A stretch of 64,000 nt of DNA, taken from positions 2,209,567 through 2,273,566 of the forward strand of contig NC_087382.1 in NCBI RefSeq assembly GCF_963675165.1, written 5' to 3'. Below the pieces are notes generated by a model. That model made no database searches and was not told the origin of the DNA. It worked only from the letters and a program-made list of their open reading frames with translations. The position numbers and the translations under genes are program-made. Of the stretch, positions 1 to 20,906 are shown in pieces. Source of the stretch: Halichondria panicea. Taxonomy: Eukaryota; Porifera; Demospongiae; Suberitida; Halichondriidae. The stretch's first letter is position 1. Each line of letters opens with the position of its first letter.

Positions 1-114
1 ATGCAAGTAATGATCATGAATTATTATGAGGCTACCAAATATGCTACAAAGATTGTTACAACCATTGTATAACCAGCACAAGCACCAGCTACATGCAGCT
101 GCACCCATTGTATA

Positions 115-205
115 CCCATTGTATATAACCACTGTAACCACTGTACCCATTGTAACCATTGTACCCATTGTACCCACTGTACCCATGCACTGTAACCGCT
201 GTAAT
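115..205 (+). repeat. 9-bp tandem repeat (GTACCCATT-like)
   Basis: Successive variants of a 9-base unit (GTACCCATT / GTAACCATT / GTACCCACT) run through this stretch, in a likely intron or 3' region of the Cys-rich gene. The open frames here on both strands are low-complexity and not taken as coding. Confidence 0.6.
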
Positions 206-234
206 ATATCTATTGTAACTTATAGTGTTCTTAC

Positions 235-719
235 TTTGCATAGTAGCCCATATCACATTCAAGGCACAGTATGCTCCCCGTCTTGTTGCTATGGTGACCA
301 AAGTCGCACTCCTTGCATGAGCTGTTGTCCGTACAGTAGCCGCTGCAGTTGCATGGCTTTACTGTGCTTAAGGTCGGAGTGCAAGTACAGCTGCAGTTAC
401 AGTCCCCAGTAGCTATAGTGGAGTAAATAAACAAATAATTAAGGCTATTAAATTCAAATTACGGAGCTCAAAGGGGAGTACTTAAAGTAGCTATGTAATG
501 AGTGGCTTCTGTTTAGCTGGGAAACATAATACCAGTTTTACTGTTAGGAATGTCGATATTCTTGGAGCAACTATCGACAACAGATACCCTGAGAAAAGTG
601 GAGTCTTTAATCTTATCTCCCACCACATTTAGACCATGATAGGAAATGGTTAGAAACACCTATTCCAGGTTGTAACTATAGTTGAGTACACACACACACT
701 TCACACTCACACACCCACC

Positions 720-750
<31 letters not shown>

Positions 751-850
751 CCACACACACCATTGTCTGCAAAGGTCCCTACGATGCATGCAGTGCAGGA
801 ATCATTATCTCCTCCAGAGCCAATGTCTGCATATCGTGAGTATCTGATCT
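235..850 (-). CDS. Edge of a cysteine-rich receptor-like gene (two exons seen)
   Basis: Two exon-like segments with good splice borders are visible. The upstream exon (850..761) follows an AG acceptor and ends at AATG|GT; it encodes a short CxxC-containing stretch (SCTACIVGTFADNG) typical of GCC2/GCC3 or ephrin-receptor-like Cys repeats. The second exon (412..235) follows CACTATAG and ends before GTAAGAA; it encodes a dense Cys module (CNCSCTCTP, then SCKECDFG, then CLECDMGYY). Spacing and style resemble furin-like/TNFR-like extracellular repeats. I infer a secreted or membrane receptor whose remaining exons lie in the first 230 bases, between these exons, or outside the window. No start, stop or membrane segment is visible. 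Exact family unknown. Confidence 0.5.
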
Positions 851-890
851 CTGCAATCAATGAAGCAGTAAACAATAATAGATAGGTCAT

Positions 891-1365
891 GGGTCACTGC
901 AGGCTACGCCTACACTACACTGCTGCACTACAAAGCTACTAGCTAGTGCATGCAATAGTTAATTGTAGAGCTATCTAGATCTAGATTCTAGTATATCAAA
1001 ATTCTAAATGAGTAAGCTATAGCTAGCTAGCTGACCTGTGGAGCCCAGTGTAATGAAGAGAGCACAGTAGGTCCACAGCACGAGCAGCACAAGGCTTGGA
1101 TGAATTCTCAGCAACATCTTGAGCAGCTAGAACGCCTACTTTCATGCACCACCATGTACCAAAGCCTTTGTTTACTGAAAACGTGGGCGTGTCGCAGGCA
1201 AGCATGCAGTCATGTGTTCTAGCCTCTATTTCAGGGCGCGACTTGAAACAAAGACAGTCTGTCACACTTTGGCGCATGTGCACCACGATTTCCCAGTACT
1301 ACTGTCATAAAAATTCATAATAATTATTTATTATTGCCACACAACAACACAGGTTGCAATTGCAT
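891..1365. other. Intergenic; no gene seen
   Basis: No supported exon. It contains AT-rich DNA, AGCT-rich short repeats and a minus-strand open frame of 87 codons without family signals or splice context. An AATAAA on the minus strand (TTTATT at 1327-1332) is a plausible poly(A) signal for the CARD gene that ends at 1366. Confidence 0.5.
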
Positions 1366-2742
1366 TTACTGCAATGCACTATCTAGTATCTTAATAAGAT
1401 GTTCGTGGCCGCTGTGCTCTTGTTCTCCTTTGATGCAGTCATACAGCCTACAATAAGCATCGTCTCCTTTAGTGGGGAGCACATCAAGATAGAAACAGTT
1501 TCCCTTCTCAGCACGAGTTGGAACACTCAACATTTTCTGGCGGTCATCTTTAGAGAGTAATCTCTTTGCCACCAAGTAACATGTGATTGATGGCCAGTCA
1601 GTATAGTGAATAAAATCAGGCATATTTTCACTGACACATCTCTCTAGAACCTTCTCTCTGGGCTCGTCAAATGGGACCAGTTTCAGAATTGGCTCTGGAA
1701 AGAAGTAAGCTTATATAATATATTATAATGATCTCTCACTTACTGTAGTCTCTCCTCAGCTTCATGAGTTCCTCACGATTGAGAACGTACAGTTCAACAT
1801 AAGGCAAGGTACTTTGACTGCGTCTTATCACCTGCATATGCATTCAGTGGAAATCTAAATATTATATAGCTATAATTACATACACTTGTACTAGCTGTTG
1901 TGTACCTGCAGAGCCTCAGAGAAACGTCTGGTTTGCTGTGCTTTTCTTGACATGGATGTCTTGATGATAACTTTTGTTGACGGAGGTGGTGTATCTATGG
2001 TTGGTTTGCGCTTCCTATCACACACAATGCACCCGGAGGTCCTTCTGCTGCTCCAGTTGTTAGGGGACCGCTCAACATTGACCATGCTATGAAAGTATGC
2101 TTGAGAGCTTACACGACGACAATCTTTGACTTTACTCCCTCCTTCACCAGTGCTTCTCCGTCTATAATATGGGCCATCTGTTTCGGCACTCCGCGGGGCC
2201 AGCAACAGAGCTCCCTCTTGCAGTTTGAGAACTGCTTTAAACAAATTACTAAGAGCTGTCTCATCCACACTCACTTTCTTAGCACCATTGTTGCCTGGCT
2301 CTGTAATTAACTGTGGAGCTGATTCTTTAGATGGATCTTCAGTTACAGGAGACTCTCGGAGGATTTGACACGACTCGTGCAAATTTGAACCGCTTGTTTC
2401 TTTGCTGTGGCTTTGAAGTGAGGTGACACTTGACACTTGACTCTGACAGCCTGAATCATTACTTTCAGTTGAAAACTTCTTATAACTGAAAAAGGAATGC
2501 TTTGTAGTAGTTGGTGTGAGGGTTTGCACATCACTTGACGTATTGGAAGGCTTGGACAGTTGTTTGTTGTGGATGTCATCAAACGACTTGAGTTGACTGT
2601 TAGTTGCTGGTGGGTTGATGCTTACAGAGGGAAGCTGCTGGTTAGCCGTTGCTAGCTGGGACACGGCAGTTTGTTTCGTGAAGTGGTAGTGTAGTGAAGT
2701 AGGACGATCATTTCTGCTCTGTCTCTTTGCCATTATCGACAT
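1366..2742 (-). CDS. C-terminal CARD-domain protein
   Basis: Three exons in phase: 2742..1906, 1831..1744 and 1694..1366 (about 417 aa). The first ~280 residues are Ser/Thr/Pro/Lys-rich and look disordered, with CxxC (IVCDRKRKP) and several RRxS-type basic-serine sites. Residues ~320-415 form a death-fold CARD: a helix ending near YLVAKRLLSK, then SVPTRAEKG, then FYLDVLPTKGDDAY and a final helix to DSALQ. The PTR-x-K and LP-x-KG-x-x-AF-type positions match CARDs of adaptors such as RIPK2/NOD1. CARDs self-associate or pair with other CARDs to nucleate signalling. Start: MSIMAK; a second in-frame ATG three codons on is equally possible. Head-to-head with IKK (787 bp between ATGs), which suggests a role upstream of NF-kappaB (inference). 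Not assignable to BCL10, CARD9/11 or RIPK2, whose layouts differ (no kinase or coiled coil seen). Confidence 0.8.
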
Positions 2743-3529
2743 TATTGAACTAATAGCTCAGGGTAGAATATTTTGTTAATGAGGGTATTATTTCTAGCTA
2801 GGAACAACAAGTTAAGTGCAAACACTGGTCCAGTTAATGGTATTCATGACCCTGTGCTGCAGTCCTACTTAGCATTCACACACACGGAAATGAGAGGTCA
2901 ACATTCCTACTCCCCCTGGCCTCATGGACACACACATCAGGTAAATGACCCTGCTTCAATAACTTAGAGTACACAATTAATTAAGGAATGCAAAACTCTG
3001 GGAATAATTATGTCATGTCTTTATAATAGCAATTGGTTAAATTGGATTGCAGTAGCCAGGCCTACACTTTCCTTATCATCTTATGGTAAGTACGGCCTGG
3101 GATTGAGGCTAGATTGCAGTAGCCAGGCCTATACACTGTAAAAATGTAATGTGTGGTTTTTACGTAAGTGCGCGTGACTATTGTGGGAAAACGCACATTT
3201 GCCAAAAACCATGCACACATCATTTTTGAGTGTACTACACACGAATGAATGCAGCTTTACATAAATTACTTCCATCTCTTCTTCTGCAAGTCATCTGTTT
3301 TCACTCAGTAGTTGTGGTTTGCCAACCATGCCAATCAATGGTAATCATTATTCACAGTTCAATTACATAACCTCTGTATTAAGCCGCGGAATGATTCAAG
3401 TCAAGCCGCTAATTCGGTTTATTGGAGATAATTATTATTATTTGAGAGCACTTTGAGGCGATCTTTACCGAATTAACAAACAGTTGTTTTTAGTTTGTGA
3501 GTGTGTACATGTACGTGCAGTGTGTAGTA
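2743..3529. promoter_or_regulatory. Shared intergenic region between CARD gene and IKK
   Basis: 787 bp separate the two divergent ATGs, so promoters of both genes must lie here or in untranslated exons. A ~25-bp segment (GCAGTAGCCAGGCCTA) occurs twice in direct orientation near 3050 and 3117. No NF-kappaB site or TATA box was confidently identified by eye. Confidence 0.5.
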
Positions 3530-9588
<6,059 letters not shown>

Positions 9589-9873
9589 CAATTATCTTTT
9601 TTATTATTGTCTTTTGATTGTCTTTTTGTATGTCGTGCGTACATACACCACATTCTCATGTCATTTTGTCTCGTAAATAATCATAATTTTTAAATGAAAT
9701 ACGAACTGACTAAAAATTAAATTATTGCTCAATCCCGCCCCCCCCCCCCCAAATTACCTGCTATACGGTATTTGTGTAATATTCAACTTGCGATAATTAA
9801 AACTAATCAATCTAGAATCACTCTACAAAACGTCCATCACACATACTAGCTAGCTATTATAGAGAGTACTGCA
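9589..9873. other. Convergent 3' ends of IKK and MCU
   Basis: 285 bp between the IKK stop and the MCU stop. T-rich and A-rich stretches near 9595-9720 could carry both poly(A) signals; a C homopolymer lies near 9737-9748. No gene seen. Confidence 0.5.
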
Positions 9874-12800
9874 CTAGTTGACATGATCTGGAGCTGGTGT
9901 GGGCAGGTTGAGTTGCAGTGGGTCATGGAGTCTCTTCAGCTCTCCCTCCAGACGTGATGCTGTGTCCTTGAGGTGGTTGTATCTGTGTGTGTGGTGAGGG
10001 GGCGGTGTGTAGTGAGTGGGCGGGGTCACACACAGCACCATAGTTACCTGTCAATATCAAACTTTTGACTGTTGGAAGTTCGATAAAAGTTGTGCAGGAA
10101 AGTCCTCTCCTCAGTCACTGGGTACGCAAAGTCCTGTATATGATGAGAGGGGCAATCAGAACAATCCCCCCCACATGATGAGAGGGGCAATCAGAACAAT
10201 CCCCCCCACATGATGAGAGGGGCAATCAGAACAACCCCCCCACATGATGAGAGGGGCAATCAGAACACCCCCCACACATGATGAGAGGGGAAATCAGAAC
10301 AACCCCACACATGATGAGAGGGGCAATCAGAACAACCCCCCCACATGATGAGAGGGGCAATCAGAACAACCCCCACACATGATGAGAGGGGCAATCAGAA
10401 CACCCCCACACATGATGAGAGGGGCAATCAGAACAACCCCACACATGATGAGAGGGGCAATCAGAACAACCCCACACATGATGAGAGGGGCAATCAGAAC
10501 AATCCCCACACATGATGAGAGGGGCAATCAGAACAACCCCCCACACATGATGAGAGGGGCAATCAGAACACCCCCCACACATGATGAGAGGGGAAATCAG
10601 AACAACCCCACACATGATGAGAGGGGCAATCAGAACAACCCCCCACACATGATGAGAGGGGCAATCAGAACACCCCCCCACATGATGAGAGGGGCAATCA
10701 GAACAACCCCCACACATGATGAGAGGGGCAATCAGAACAACCCCCCACACATGATGAGAGGGGCAATCAGAACACCCCCCACACATGATGAGAGGGGCAA
10801 TCAGAACAACCCCCCCACATGATGAGAGGGGCAATCAGAACAACCCCCACACATGATGAGAGGGGCAATCAGAACACCCCCACACATGATGAGAGGGGCA
10901 ATCAGAACAACCCCACACATGATGAGAGGGGCAATCAGAACAACCCCACACATGATGAGAGGGGCAATCAGAACAATCCCCACACATGATGAGAGGGGCA
11001 ATCAGAACAACCCCCCACACATGATGAGAGGGGCAATCAGAACACCCCCCACACATGATGAGAGGGGAAATCAGAACAACCCCACACATGATGAGAGGGG
11101 CAATCAGAACAACCCCCCACACATGATGAGAGGGGCAATCAGAACACCCCCCCACATGATGAGAGGGGCAATCAGAACAACCCCCACACATGATGAGAGG
11201 GGCAATCAGAACAACCCCCCACACATGATGAGAGGGGCAATCAGAACACCCCCCACACATGATGAGAGGGGCAATCAGAACAACCCCCCACATGATGAGA
11301 GGGGCAATCAGAACAACCCCACACAATATGCATATGATGAGAGGGGCAATCAGAACAACCCCCACACAATATGTATATAATTATATAGCGGGTAATTTTA
11401 TACATTTTTGCGATTGAAAATTTCGCAGCTTGGTTGAAATCTGCAAAATTCACATTAGTCCTCGAAAAATACTCGCTATACTACTGTGACGCACGCACGC
11501 ACGCACGCACATCCACGAACATGTAAACACAACGTACTTGTCTTGTGAGGACGAAGTAAGCGAACATGGCCATCGAGGTGGCGTAGGTGGCAAAGTAAGT
11601 GACTGGTTCCATGATATCCCACGAGTACTCCCACCAGGTCAGTCGAGCAAAGAAGCCAAACTGGAGGGACATGAACGCCATGCCACCCCATATAGCCATA
11701 TTGGAGCGACCCTTGCTTTGCTTGCCAATAGCCATGGATTGAGCATCCAGTGGAGCTAGTTCTGACCTCACGGACTCTAGTTTACCTTTCAACTCTCTCT
11801 CTTTGCCGAGCTGTGTTGGCATGGTAACCATGTAGTAGTATTATATATAGATTAGCGTACCTGATGAGTGTCGATGTTGAGTTGAGTGTACAGCTTGTGT
11901 ATCATGTTCCGTACATCAGATAAACTAGCCTCGCCATCCAGTGGGTACTTAACTGTGGGGGCGGGTGTGTGTGTGGGTGTGTGAGTTGTGAGGGGGTTGG
12001 ATGGAAGTTTACAACACAAGTTATGGACAATCAAACTTACCTCCGAAATACACCAACTTATATTAATTAATATAGTCCATGATTTTTTCTATTTGCTTCA
12101 GCTGCCATAATTTGAATTTGGATCACATTTCAACGATTTTATGATTTTCTGAAAGCTTGGAAAGAGACTTTTCAAATGGTGTCATAAAAGTTCATATTTG
12201 AGAGAGAAAAGAATTTGAAAGAAGAAAGGCCGAAAAATGACAAATTATGGCCCCAACGAAATTTTGGATTTTAACACATCATTTGAAAGGTCTTTTTCTA
12301 AGCTTTCAGAAAATCAGAAAATTATTGACATTGGATCAACAGTACTAAAGTTAGTTAAGACTGTTGAAAGATGTCCAACTACACGCCCCGAAATAGATTA
12401 CTGAAACACACCATAATTATCAAAATGCACAGTTTAGCTTTGTGTGTGTGTGGGCGGGTGTGTGAGTGTGTGTGTGTGTGAGGTGTGACTCACGGTCTTG
12501 AGGGACCTCCACACGATACTTGTAACCGTTGACGACCAGGTCAAAGTCCTCCCGCAATAAAAGGTCGACTCCAGTTGACCCAGCGATACGATTCCCGCCC
12601 ACACCATACACAGCCACACTGAGTGGGCGGGGGGTAAATAAGGAATACGCTAAAAACACATTGATATCAATATCATTACGGATCGGAGCTCTTGCCATTA
12701 ATTTGAGTGTTTCCCATAGCCAATTCTACCAATTTTTCCCAATGTAAATGTTTTTATAGGAAAAAAATATGTTTAATAGCTAGTGCTGCTACCATAATTC

Positions 12801-13573
12801 GGCTATAATTATTCGATATAATTATGTATAGCATAATGATGTACATAAGGAAATGTACAAGCTCCATTATTATTATATTACGTACTGCAATTCATGACTC
12901 ACTTATCTACTCCCAGATCTTCTGTTTTGACGTGATGTATGAAATCACTGACGCTCTGAAGGAATGGGCGGAGTGTGAAGTCACATGACTCACGACGAGA
13001 TGGTAGAGGTATTGTCACCACAGGGAAGCCATGGCTCACTCTAACAGTCACTACACACACGGAAGGAAAGAAAGTTATAATAATAGTCTAATTACCGTAT
13101 ACCACGAGGCAGTTAAATTTCGTGGAATGGCCTCTAAAGCAATTTGTTGAATAATGTTGTGGGTTGACTGCTTACTGGAAACATTCCCAGGCCTTCCACG
13201 TTGTAGCACATAATTAACGAAAAATGTTGTAGGATTCCTAACAGGTTGCTATTAACCAAACCCTCGAAAAGTTCCTATATTATCGTATACCGCGAAATTA
13301 GCAATCTTCCCCACGAAAATTATTCCACGAACATAGCTAGGGAACAATGGACACAAAACGTGACATTTATTCAACGAACAGTTCCACAAAATTTAAGTAC
13401 CTAGAAAATGTCACACTAGACATGACATGACAGTGTGTATAACACCCCACTGTGTCACCCTCACCTGGGTCAGTGCTGTAGGGTGTGCTGGAGTAGCCTC
13501 TACCCCCCACCACCGGTAGCCATGTACACAGGAGACCCCCCCTAGAGCCGAGGACTAGTCGAGCGAAGGCCAT
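9874..13573 (-). CDS. MCU: Mitochondrial calcium uniporter, pore subunit
   Basis: Seven exons in phase: 13573..13465, 13050..12903, 12618..12494, 11952..11861, 11810..11538, 10133..10048, 9982..9874; 313 aa (human 351). Forms the Ca2+ channel of the inner mitochondrial membrane. Seen: an Arg-rich, acid-poor leader (MAFARLVLGSRGG) that fits a mitochondrial targeting peptide; an N-terminal domain with FPVVTIPLPSRRE; a coiled coil beginning near GKERELKGKLE; TM1 ~195-214; the pore loop WDIMEPV (222-228), i.e. the DIME selectivity filter with D223 and E226; TM2 ~228-247; and the C-terminal coiled coil ending LKRLHDPLQLNLP. The frame stays open upstream of the chosen ATG but only from a TTG, so the first ATG was taken. 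Divergent from MICU1, its regulatory partner. Confidence 0.96.
10137..11390. repeat. ~35-bp minisatellite with 474-bp higher-order repeat, MCU intron 5
   Basis: About 35 copies of a 33-37 bp unit (ATGATGAGAGGGGCAATCAG followed by AACA and a variable C/A run). The pattern of unit variants repeats with an offset of 474 bp (the block from ~10361 recurs from ~10835), so whole multi-unit blocks have been duplicated. The array abuts the acceptor of MCU exon 6. Long frames on both strands are artefacts of the repeat. Confidence 0.95.
12060..12400. repeat. Foldback MITE copy, MCU intron 3
   Basis: Inverted arms: GATTTTCTGAAAGCTTGGAA on the left and CTAAGCTTTCAGAAAATCAG on the right, with GGCCGAAAAATGACAAATTA in the middle. 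Same family as copies near 42520, 50470, 55340 and 55580. Confidence 0.75.
13093..13345. repeat. Degraded TACCGTATA-type MITE, MCU intron 1
   Basis: Starts TACCGTATACC and shares the interior TTTCGTGGAATGGCCTCTAA with the two better copies at 31622 and 31950. The right end is rearranged. Confidence 0.6.
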
Positions 13574-13838
13574 CTCTTCTTTATAGTGTCTAGTAGAGGC
13601 AGAGTCGCTGAGTTGTTTGGCCCTCAAGAATGTGGTAGTAACAAGTGGGCGTGGCTGGTGACCCGTATAAACAACACAAGACCGTTAGCTCAAGTCAACT
13701 GGACACCCCGAGGTAGGTAGGTTGTGTGTGTGTGTGTGAGGGGGGTGGGGTGTAAGGTGTGTGGGGGTGTGTGAGGCTGTGAGGGTGTGTGCTTTGTGTA
13801 GTTCGATATTTACTCCATCTATACACAGACTAGACACA
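13574..13838. promoter_or_regulatory. Bidirectional promoter of MCU and MICU1
   Basis: 265 bp separate the two ATGs. A GAG|GTAGGTAG donor near 13713 and a CTATACACAG acceptor ending at 13829 suggest a small 5'-UTR intron in MICU1. If so, both transcription starts lie in about 140 bp (13574-13712), which holds a GC/CACCC-type box (GTGGGCGTGGCTGG near 13645). No TATA box is evident. Confidence 0.65.
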
Positions 13839-17050
<3,212 letters not shown>

Positions 17051-17238
17051 CAGACAGTGGCTATATCATCATGTGACAATGTAACTAGCATTTCAATGTT
17101 TGTTGAATAAATATTTTTTGTGCAATAAAGTTATTGCAATTGACAGAAATTATTATCAAGAAGCAATTGAATATACGTTAAACTACATGCATGTATTAAT
17201 TAACAGAACAATTTATTATTATAGTGATATAGTGATGA

Positions 17239-17365
17239 TCAGCGATTGCTGTTGTCTCTGTTCTGGTAGGGAATGCCTTTATCTTGGAGTGAGTCCATGA
17301 TGTCCTGTGGTAGCTCTCCCGTCACTGACACAGCGTAGCACCCAGGGACATACTTATTGCCTGTG

Positions 17366-17411
<46 letters not shown>

Positions 17412-17859
17412 TGTGGGGGTCAATAAGTGCAGCTATAAACTTATGACATGGATGAGGGGACAATGGGTACGTCACCATCACTTGAGGGCGGCTACTAACT
17501 GAAGCTAACGAGCTTACTCAGTCGTTGCCATTTTGCCACCCAACTGTCCGCTGGTGACATCATAGCTACTAATCTGTAGGGGGTGTGGTCAATACACATA
17601 CTGGTATATAATGAGAGGGGCTTACCCATCAAAGTTAGAGCTGGTGACCTCTGTGACCCTGTCCCTATTGCCCTTCATGCGGAGGTAGCGATCACAGTTA
17701 TCACACCCACCAAATAAGAACTGATCAAACGTCTGTGTGTGTGGGGGAGGGGCCGGGTGTGTGTGTGTGGGGGGGGGGCCGGGTGTGTGTGTGTGTGTGG
17801 GGGTAGGTACATGGTGTGTGTGTGTGCGTGTGTGTGTGTGTGTGTGGGAGTGGGTACAT

Positions 17860-17910
<51 letters not shown>

Positions 17911-17988
17911 TTCACTCACCTTGACCATGGAGCACATCTTACATGCCCTCAATCCTCTCATATCTTTAGGCACTGACGACAGAGACAT
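17239..17988 (-). CDS. SUPT4H1: Transcription elongation factor SPT4
   Basis: Four exons in phase: 17988..17920, 17732..17626, 17573..17518, 17360..17239; 117 aa, the same length as human SPT4. SPT4 binds SPT5 to form DSIF, which controls RNA polymerase II pausing and processivity in the nucleus. Seen: the zinc ribbon with CKMC (residues 16-19) and CDNC, the [11 protein letters not shown] start, [13 protein letters not shown], and the C-terminal [14 protein letters not shown] long (TG/CA)n array occupies intron 1. Minus-strand AATAAA (TTTATT at 17212-17217) is the likely poly(A) signal, about 80 bp from that of convergent MICU1. A decayed partial copy of this gene lies at 23838-24015. Confidence 0.95.
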
Positions 17989-18604
17989 CTTCTGTATTAT
18001 TATGTTTATATTTTTAGCAAGTAGCCTAGTAGGGGAAAGGTCGTCTGTAGAAAAAGCTATTGCATAATGATCGTTAGCTATAGCCATGCAATATAGACCT
18101 CAGAGCAGCCCCGCCCCCCTAGATACACTGTGCAATGCAGAGACAGCACATACTTCTGTATCTTGGTTTCTATGTATTCCTTGTCTTTAGGTGAGTACAC
18201 TTGCACACATAATAAAAATACACCTTTTTAGATGTTCCCATTTAATGTACGAAGAACACTGCATGACAAGGACGATAAAAATGTTATATTTTCCTGATAC
18301 AGCGGAGAAGTGAAGCATGGACACAGATACTCCAGAGCTTGAGTTAGGTCACCGGCAAGATACAGACATGGCTGACATCTCTAAGAAGAGCCGCCTCGAA
18401 CTAGAGGACTGACTGTCAAAGAAGCTTCAAAACCAGGCCCATACTCGACTGTATTAAAGCACCACCTGGTATTGTTCAGTGCACACTGAAGAGCTGATGG
18501 TGTCCTGTCTAACAAAGGTGTTGCAATTACGAGTGTGATAACTAAGCTAACTGTATATGCAGGTGGCCCATTAATTTTGATGACTCTGTCTGTGCACCCA
18601 CATA

Positions 18605-19078
18605 CAATGTCCTATTAAGAGGAGTGTTATCACTAAGATATCATATCATTGTTTACCAGCGTACTTTGAGGGAAACCCAGGAAAATTGTCCTCTTTGCTA
18701 TATCTTTAGGTTGAATTCTATTTTGAGAGATGCCGATTTGCCTGAAGATAAATTCCTGCATGCAGCAGAAAATGCCTGAAGATGCCAACGAATGTAAGTA
18801 GACTGAATATGACCCACACTGCTATTAAGGGGAGTGTTATTACCAGTATGCTTTGGGGAAAACCCAGGGAAATTCCCCTCCCACCTATACACAGCTCTCG
18901 TACAGCACCTCCCCTTACAATGCTCCGTACAAGTAGATAACGAGTTATTCCCTAGACGAACACAAAACAACATACTGTACAATTATTGTCCTCCTTGCTA
19001 TATCTTCAGGTTTGAATGGATGCCAATTAGCCAAAGATTGCCAGCAGAAGATGACAACGAATGTAAGTAGACATAAGG
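18605..19078. repeat. Two diverged copies of a ~200-bp exon-like cassette
   Basis: Copy 1 (18605-18800) and copy 2 (18822-19075) share TATTAAGRGGAGTGTTAT, GAAAACCCAGGGAAATT-like and TGCTATATCTTYAGGTT, and end with CAACGAATGTAAGTAGAC. Each has a pyrimidine-AG and a GTAAGT around ~60-100 bases, so it looks like a duplicated exon. Copy 1 is not open throughout. Confidence 0.55.
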
Positions 19079-19185
19079 TAATTTTTGAGGGTTTTAGGGG
19101 CTACTGGATGAAATTTCAGCCCAACTTTTGTTGAAGTGAACATTTCACAATTGAAACATTCGTAGCTAGCTCCAACCTGTAAAAA

Positions 19186-20535
19186 TGGTGTCCCTCGAAA
19201 TTATCCTATCCGTATATAATTATCACAGCCTGCCTTTTATAATTATTGGCAACTAGCAAAGCGTTTGGATGGTAATATCATTGTAACATTGTGGTTGTCA
19301 AAATGTGGTGTCATAATTACAATATTTGGGTACAAACTAAGTGTCCGTGTCAGTCTTGTATTTCAAGTGTTTTGCTGCAATTGAGTGTGTCTGTGCAAAA
19401 CTGCATGGAACAATTTTTTTGCATATTTGCATATTAAATGAAACTTCAAATAGAGTCAAATTTCATTCAACTGCTGTAGCTCATATACTGTGCTCTAACA
19501 ATCTATAGCCCCATTTACAAGAGGCCTCATCAAACCTATATCTGCGTTTGTGTTAATGGCACCGCGGGGGTTCTATTAGCCCACCCACCTCTGCATGGAA
19601 GTGAGTTGGCCTGGGTCAGAAGTGGTCTAGCTGTGAGTACTAAACACAAAGGGCTAATTCTGAGGTGTTGTACATGTTCGTGGGTGTTTCTAGATCTATA
19701 GAGTAAGCCTGTCAGCCAATGCTAGCGCAAATGCAATTAGTGGTCATTTTACTATGCCCACTACTCAGAAAAATCTGACCCGGATTCGACCCGGATTAGG
19801 TGTCATGTAAACGGGGCTTATACTGATATAGCCCTAACTGAAAGTTGCACCCTTTGTTATTCATCCGAAGGGTGTATATATAATTATGTCTTTGAACACT
19901 ACCTTTTTTAATATGTCTTTCTGTGAAAATGTTGTCCCTCGAAAATAACCCCACTGGTTCGTAAGTATAGCGTGGCTTATGATTATTGGCAGTTAGGTTG
20001 TTACTACAATGATTAGCGGCAACATTGCTTGTGGTTGCATGTGTTAGTATAAAATTTTAATCATCATTATAATGTTTACAAACAAACTATTACTAGGTGT
20101 CATGTGGCTTGTATTTAAGGCTAAGTGTTTAGAATGCACTTTGTTGAGTTGCATGTGCCAAACTGCATGGAAGGACTTCCTGCACTAATAATAAAACTCC
20201 ATGCAAATAGTCAGAATTGCGGCATGCAACTGATTTATTTTTGCTCTAGCCCGAGGCCTTTAACGCGTTTGTGTTAACAGGGACTCTAATCCGGATTATC
20301 CAACCTCTGGAAGTGAGCTGGTTTGGGTCAGAAGTGGTTTAGCTGCGAGTATTAAACACTTAATTCTGAGGTGTTGTACATGTTTGTGATGGGCGTGTTC
20401 CTATAGTAACCCTGTATGTACGGTGAGTCCTATCAGTCACGGTTTGCGCACATGCAATTAGTGCATGGATGGTAGTTTTTACTCGGCTACTACTACTCGG
20501 CTACATCACCTGGATTAGGCCTCGTAGAGCTAATG
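19186..20535. repeat. Old tandem duplication, ~0.65-0.75 kb unit
   Basis: Segments 19186-19810 and 19922-20535 share an ordered series of blocks: TGTCCCTCGAAAWTAWCC, TATTGGCA, TGCATGGAA, GCGTTTGTGTTAA, GAAGTGAG then GGGTCAGAAGTGGT, and GCGCAAATGCAATTAGT-like. Strong divergence between blocks implies age. Confidence 0.55.
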
Positions 20536-20906
20536 AATAGCAAGGCTCGAATAATGGTATAATCTTGCATAATTATGTTTTGCAACAAAACATAACGTAT
20601 AGAGGATTGGCCCATTATTAATTGTTTTGCTAATTCATCAATAATTGCATTGTTGCATATATTGCAGTCTATATAATTATGTCAGTTCATGTTTCACTAG
20701 GCATACTTATATAGATATAATTATAGGTGTCAAGCATTCATTTTTTGCTCATTACCAAGTTGTTCCCTGTGTAGTGCTACGTGTGATCTTGTATTGATTA
20801 TTTTTAGATTACAAAAGCATCGTAGTCAGTACAGCATAACACTACAAGTACATCAATTAGCTTCAAAGTGAGTTGAATACTGCACTGCACTGCATGGAGT
20901 GTAGCT

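Larger units (their letters stand above)
18089..20906. other. Gene-poor stretch with possible small exons
   Basis: No confident gene. A short signal-peptide-like start (18135: MQRQHILLYLGFYVFLVF, then AG|GTGAGT) and a separate 31-codon charged frame (18317-18412) are present but could not be joined into an open gene. Most of the rest consists of the duplicated segments listed separately. It also includes the upstream region of the sulfotransferase at 20907. Confidence 0.4.

Noticed and set aside
1023-1286. 87-codon minus-strand frame beside the CARD gene
   Set aside because: No splice context, family signal or plausible start; composition is like the surrounding intergenic DNA.
10327-11453. 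Long open frames on both strands and a CRISPR-like look of the ~35-bp repeats
   Set aside because: The units are adjacent with no spacers, degenerate in C-run length, and lie inside an MCU intron; the frames are a by-product of a repeat unit lacking stops.
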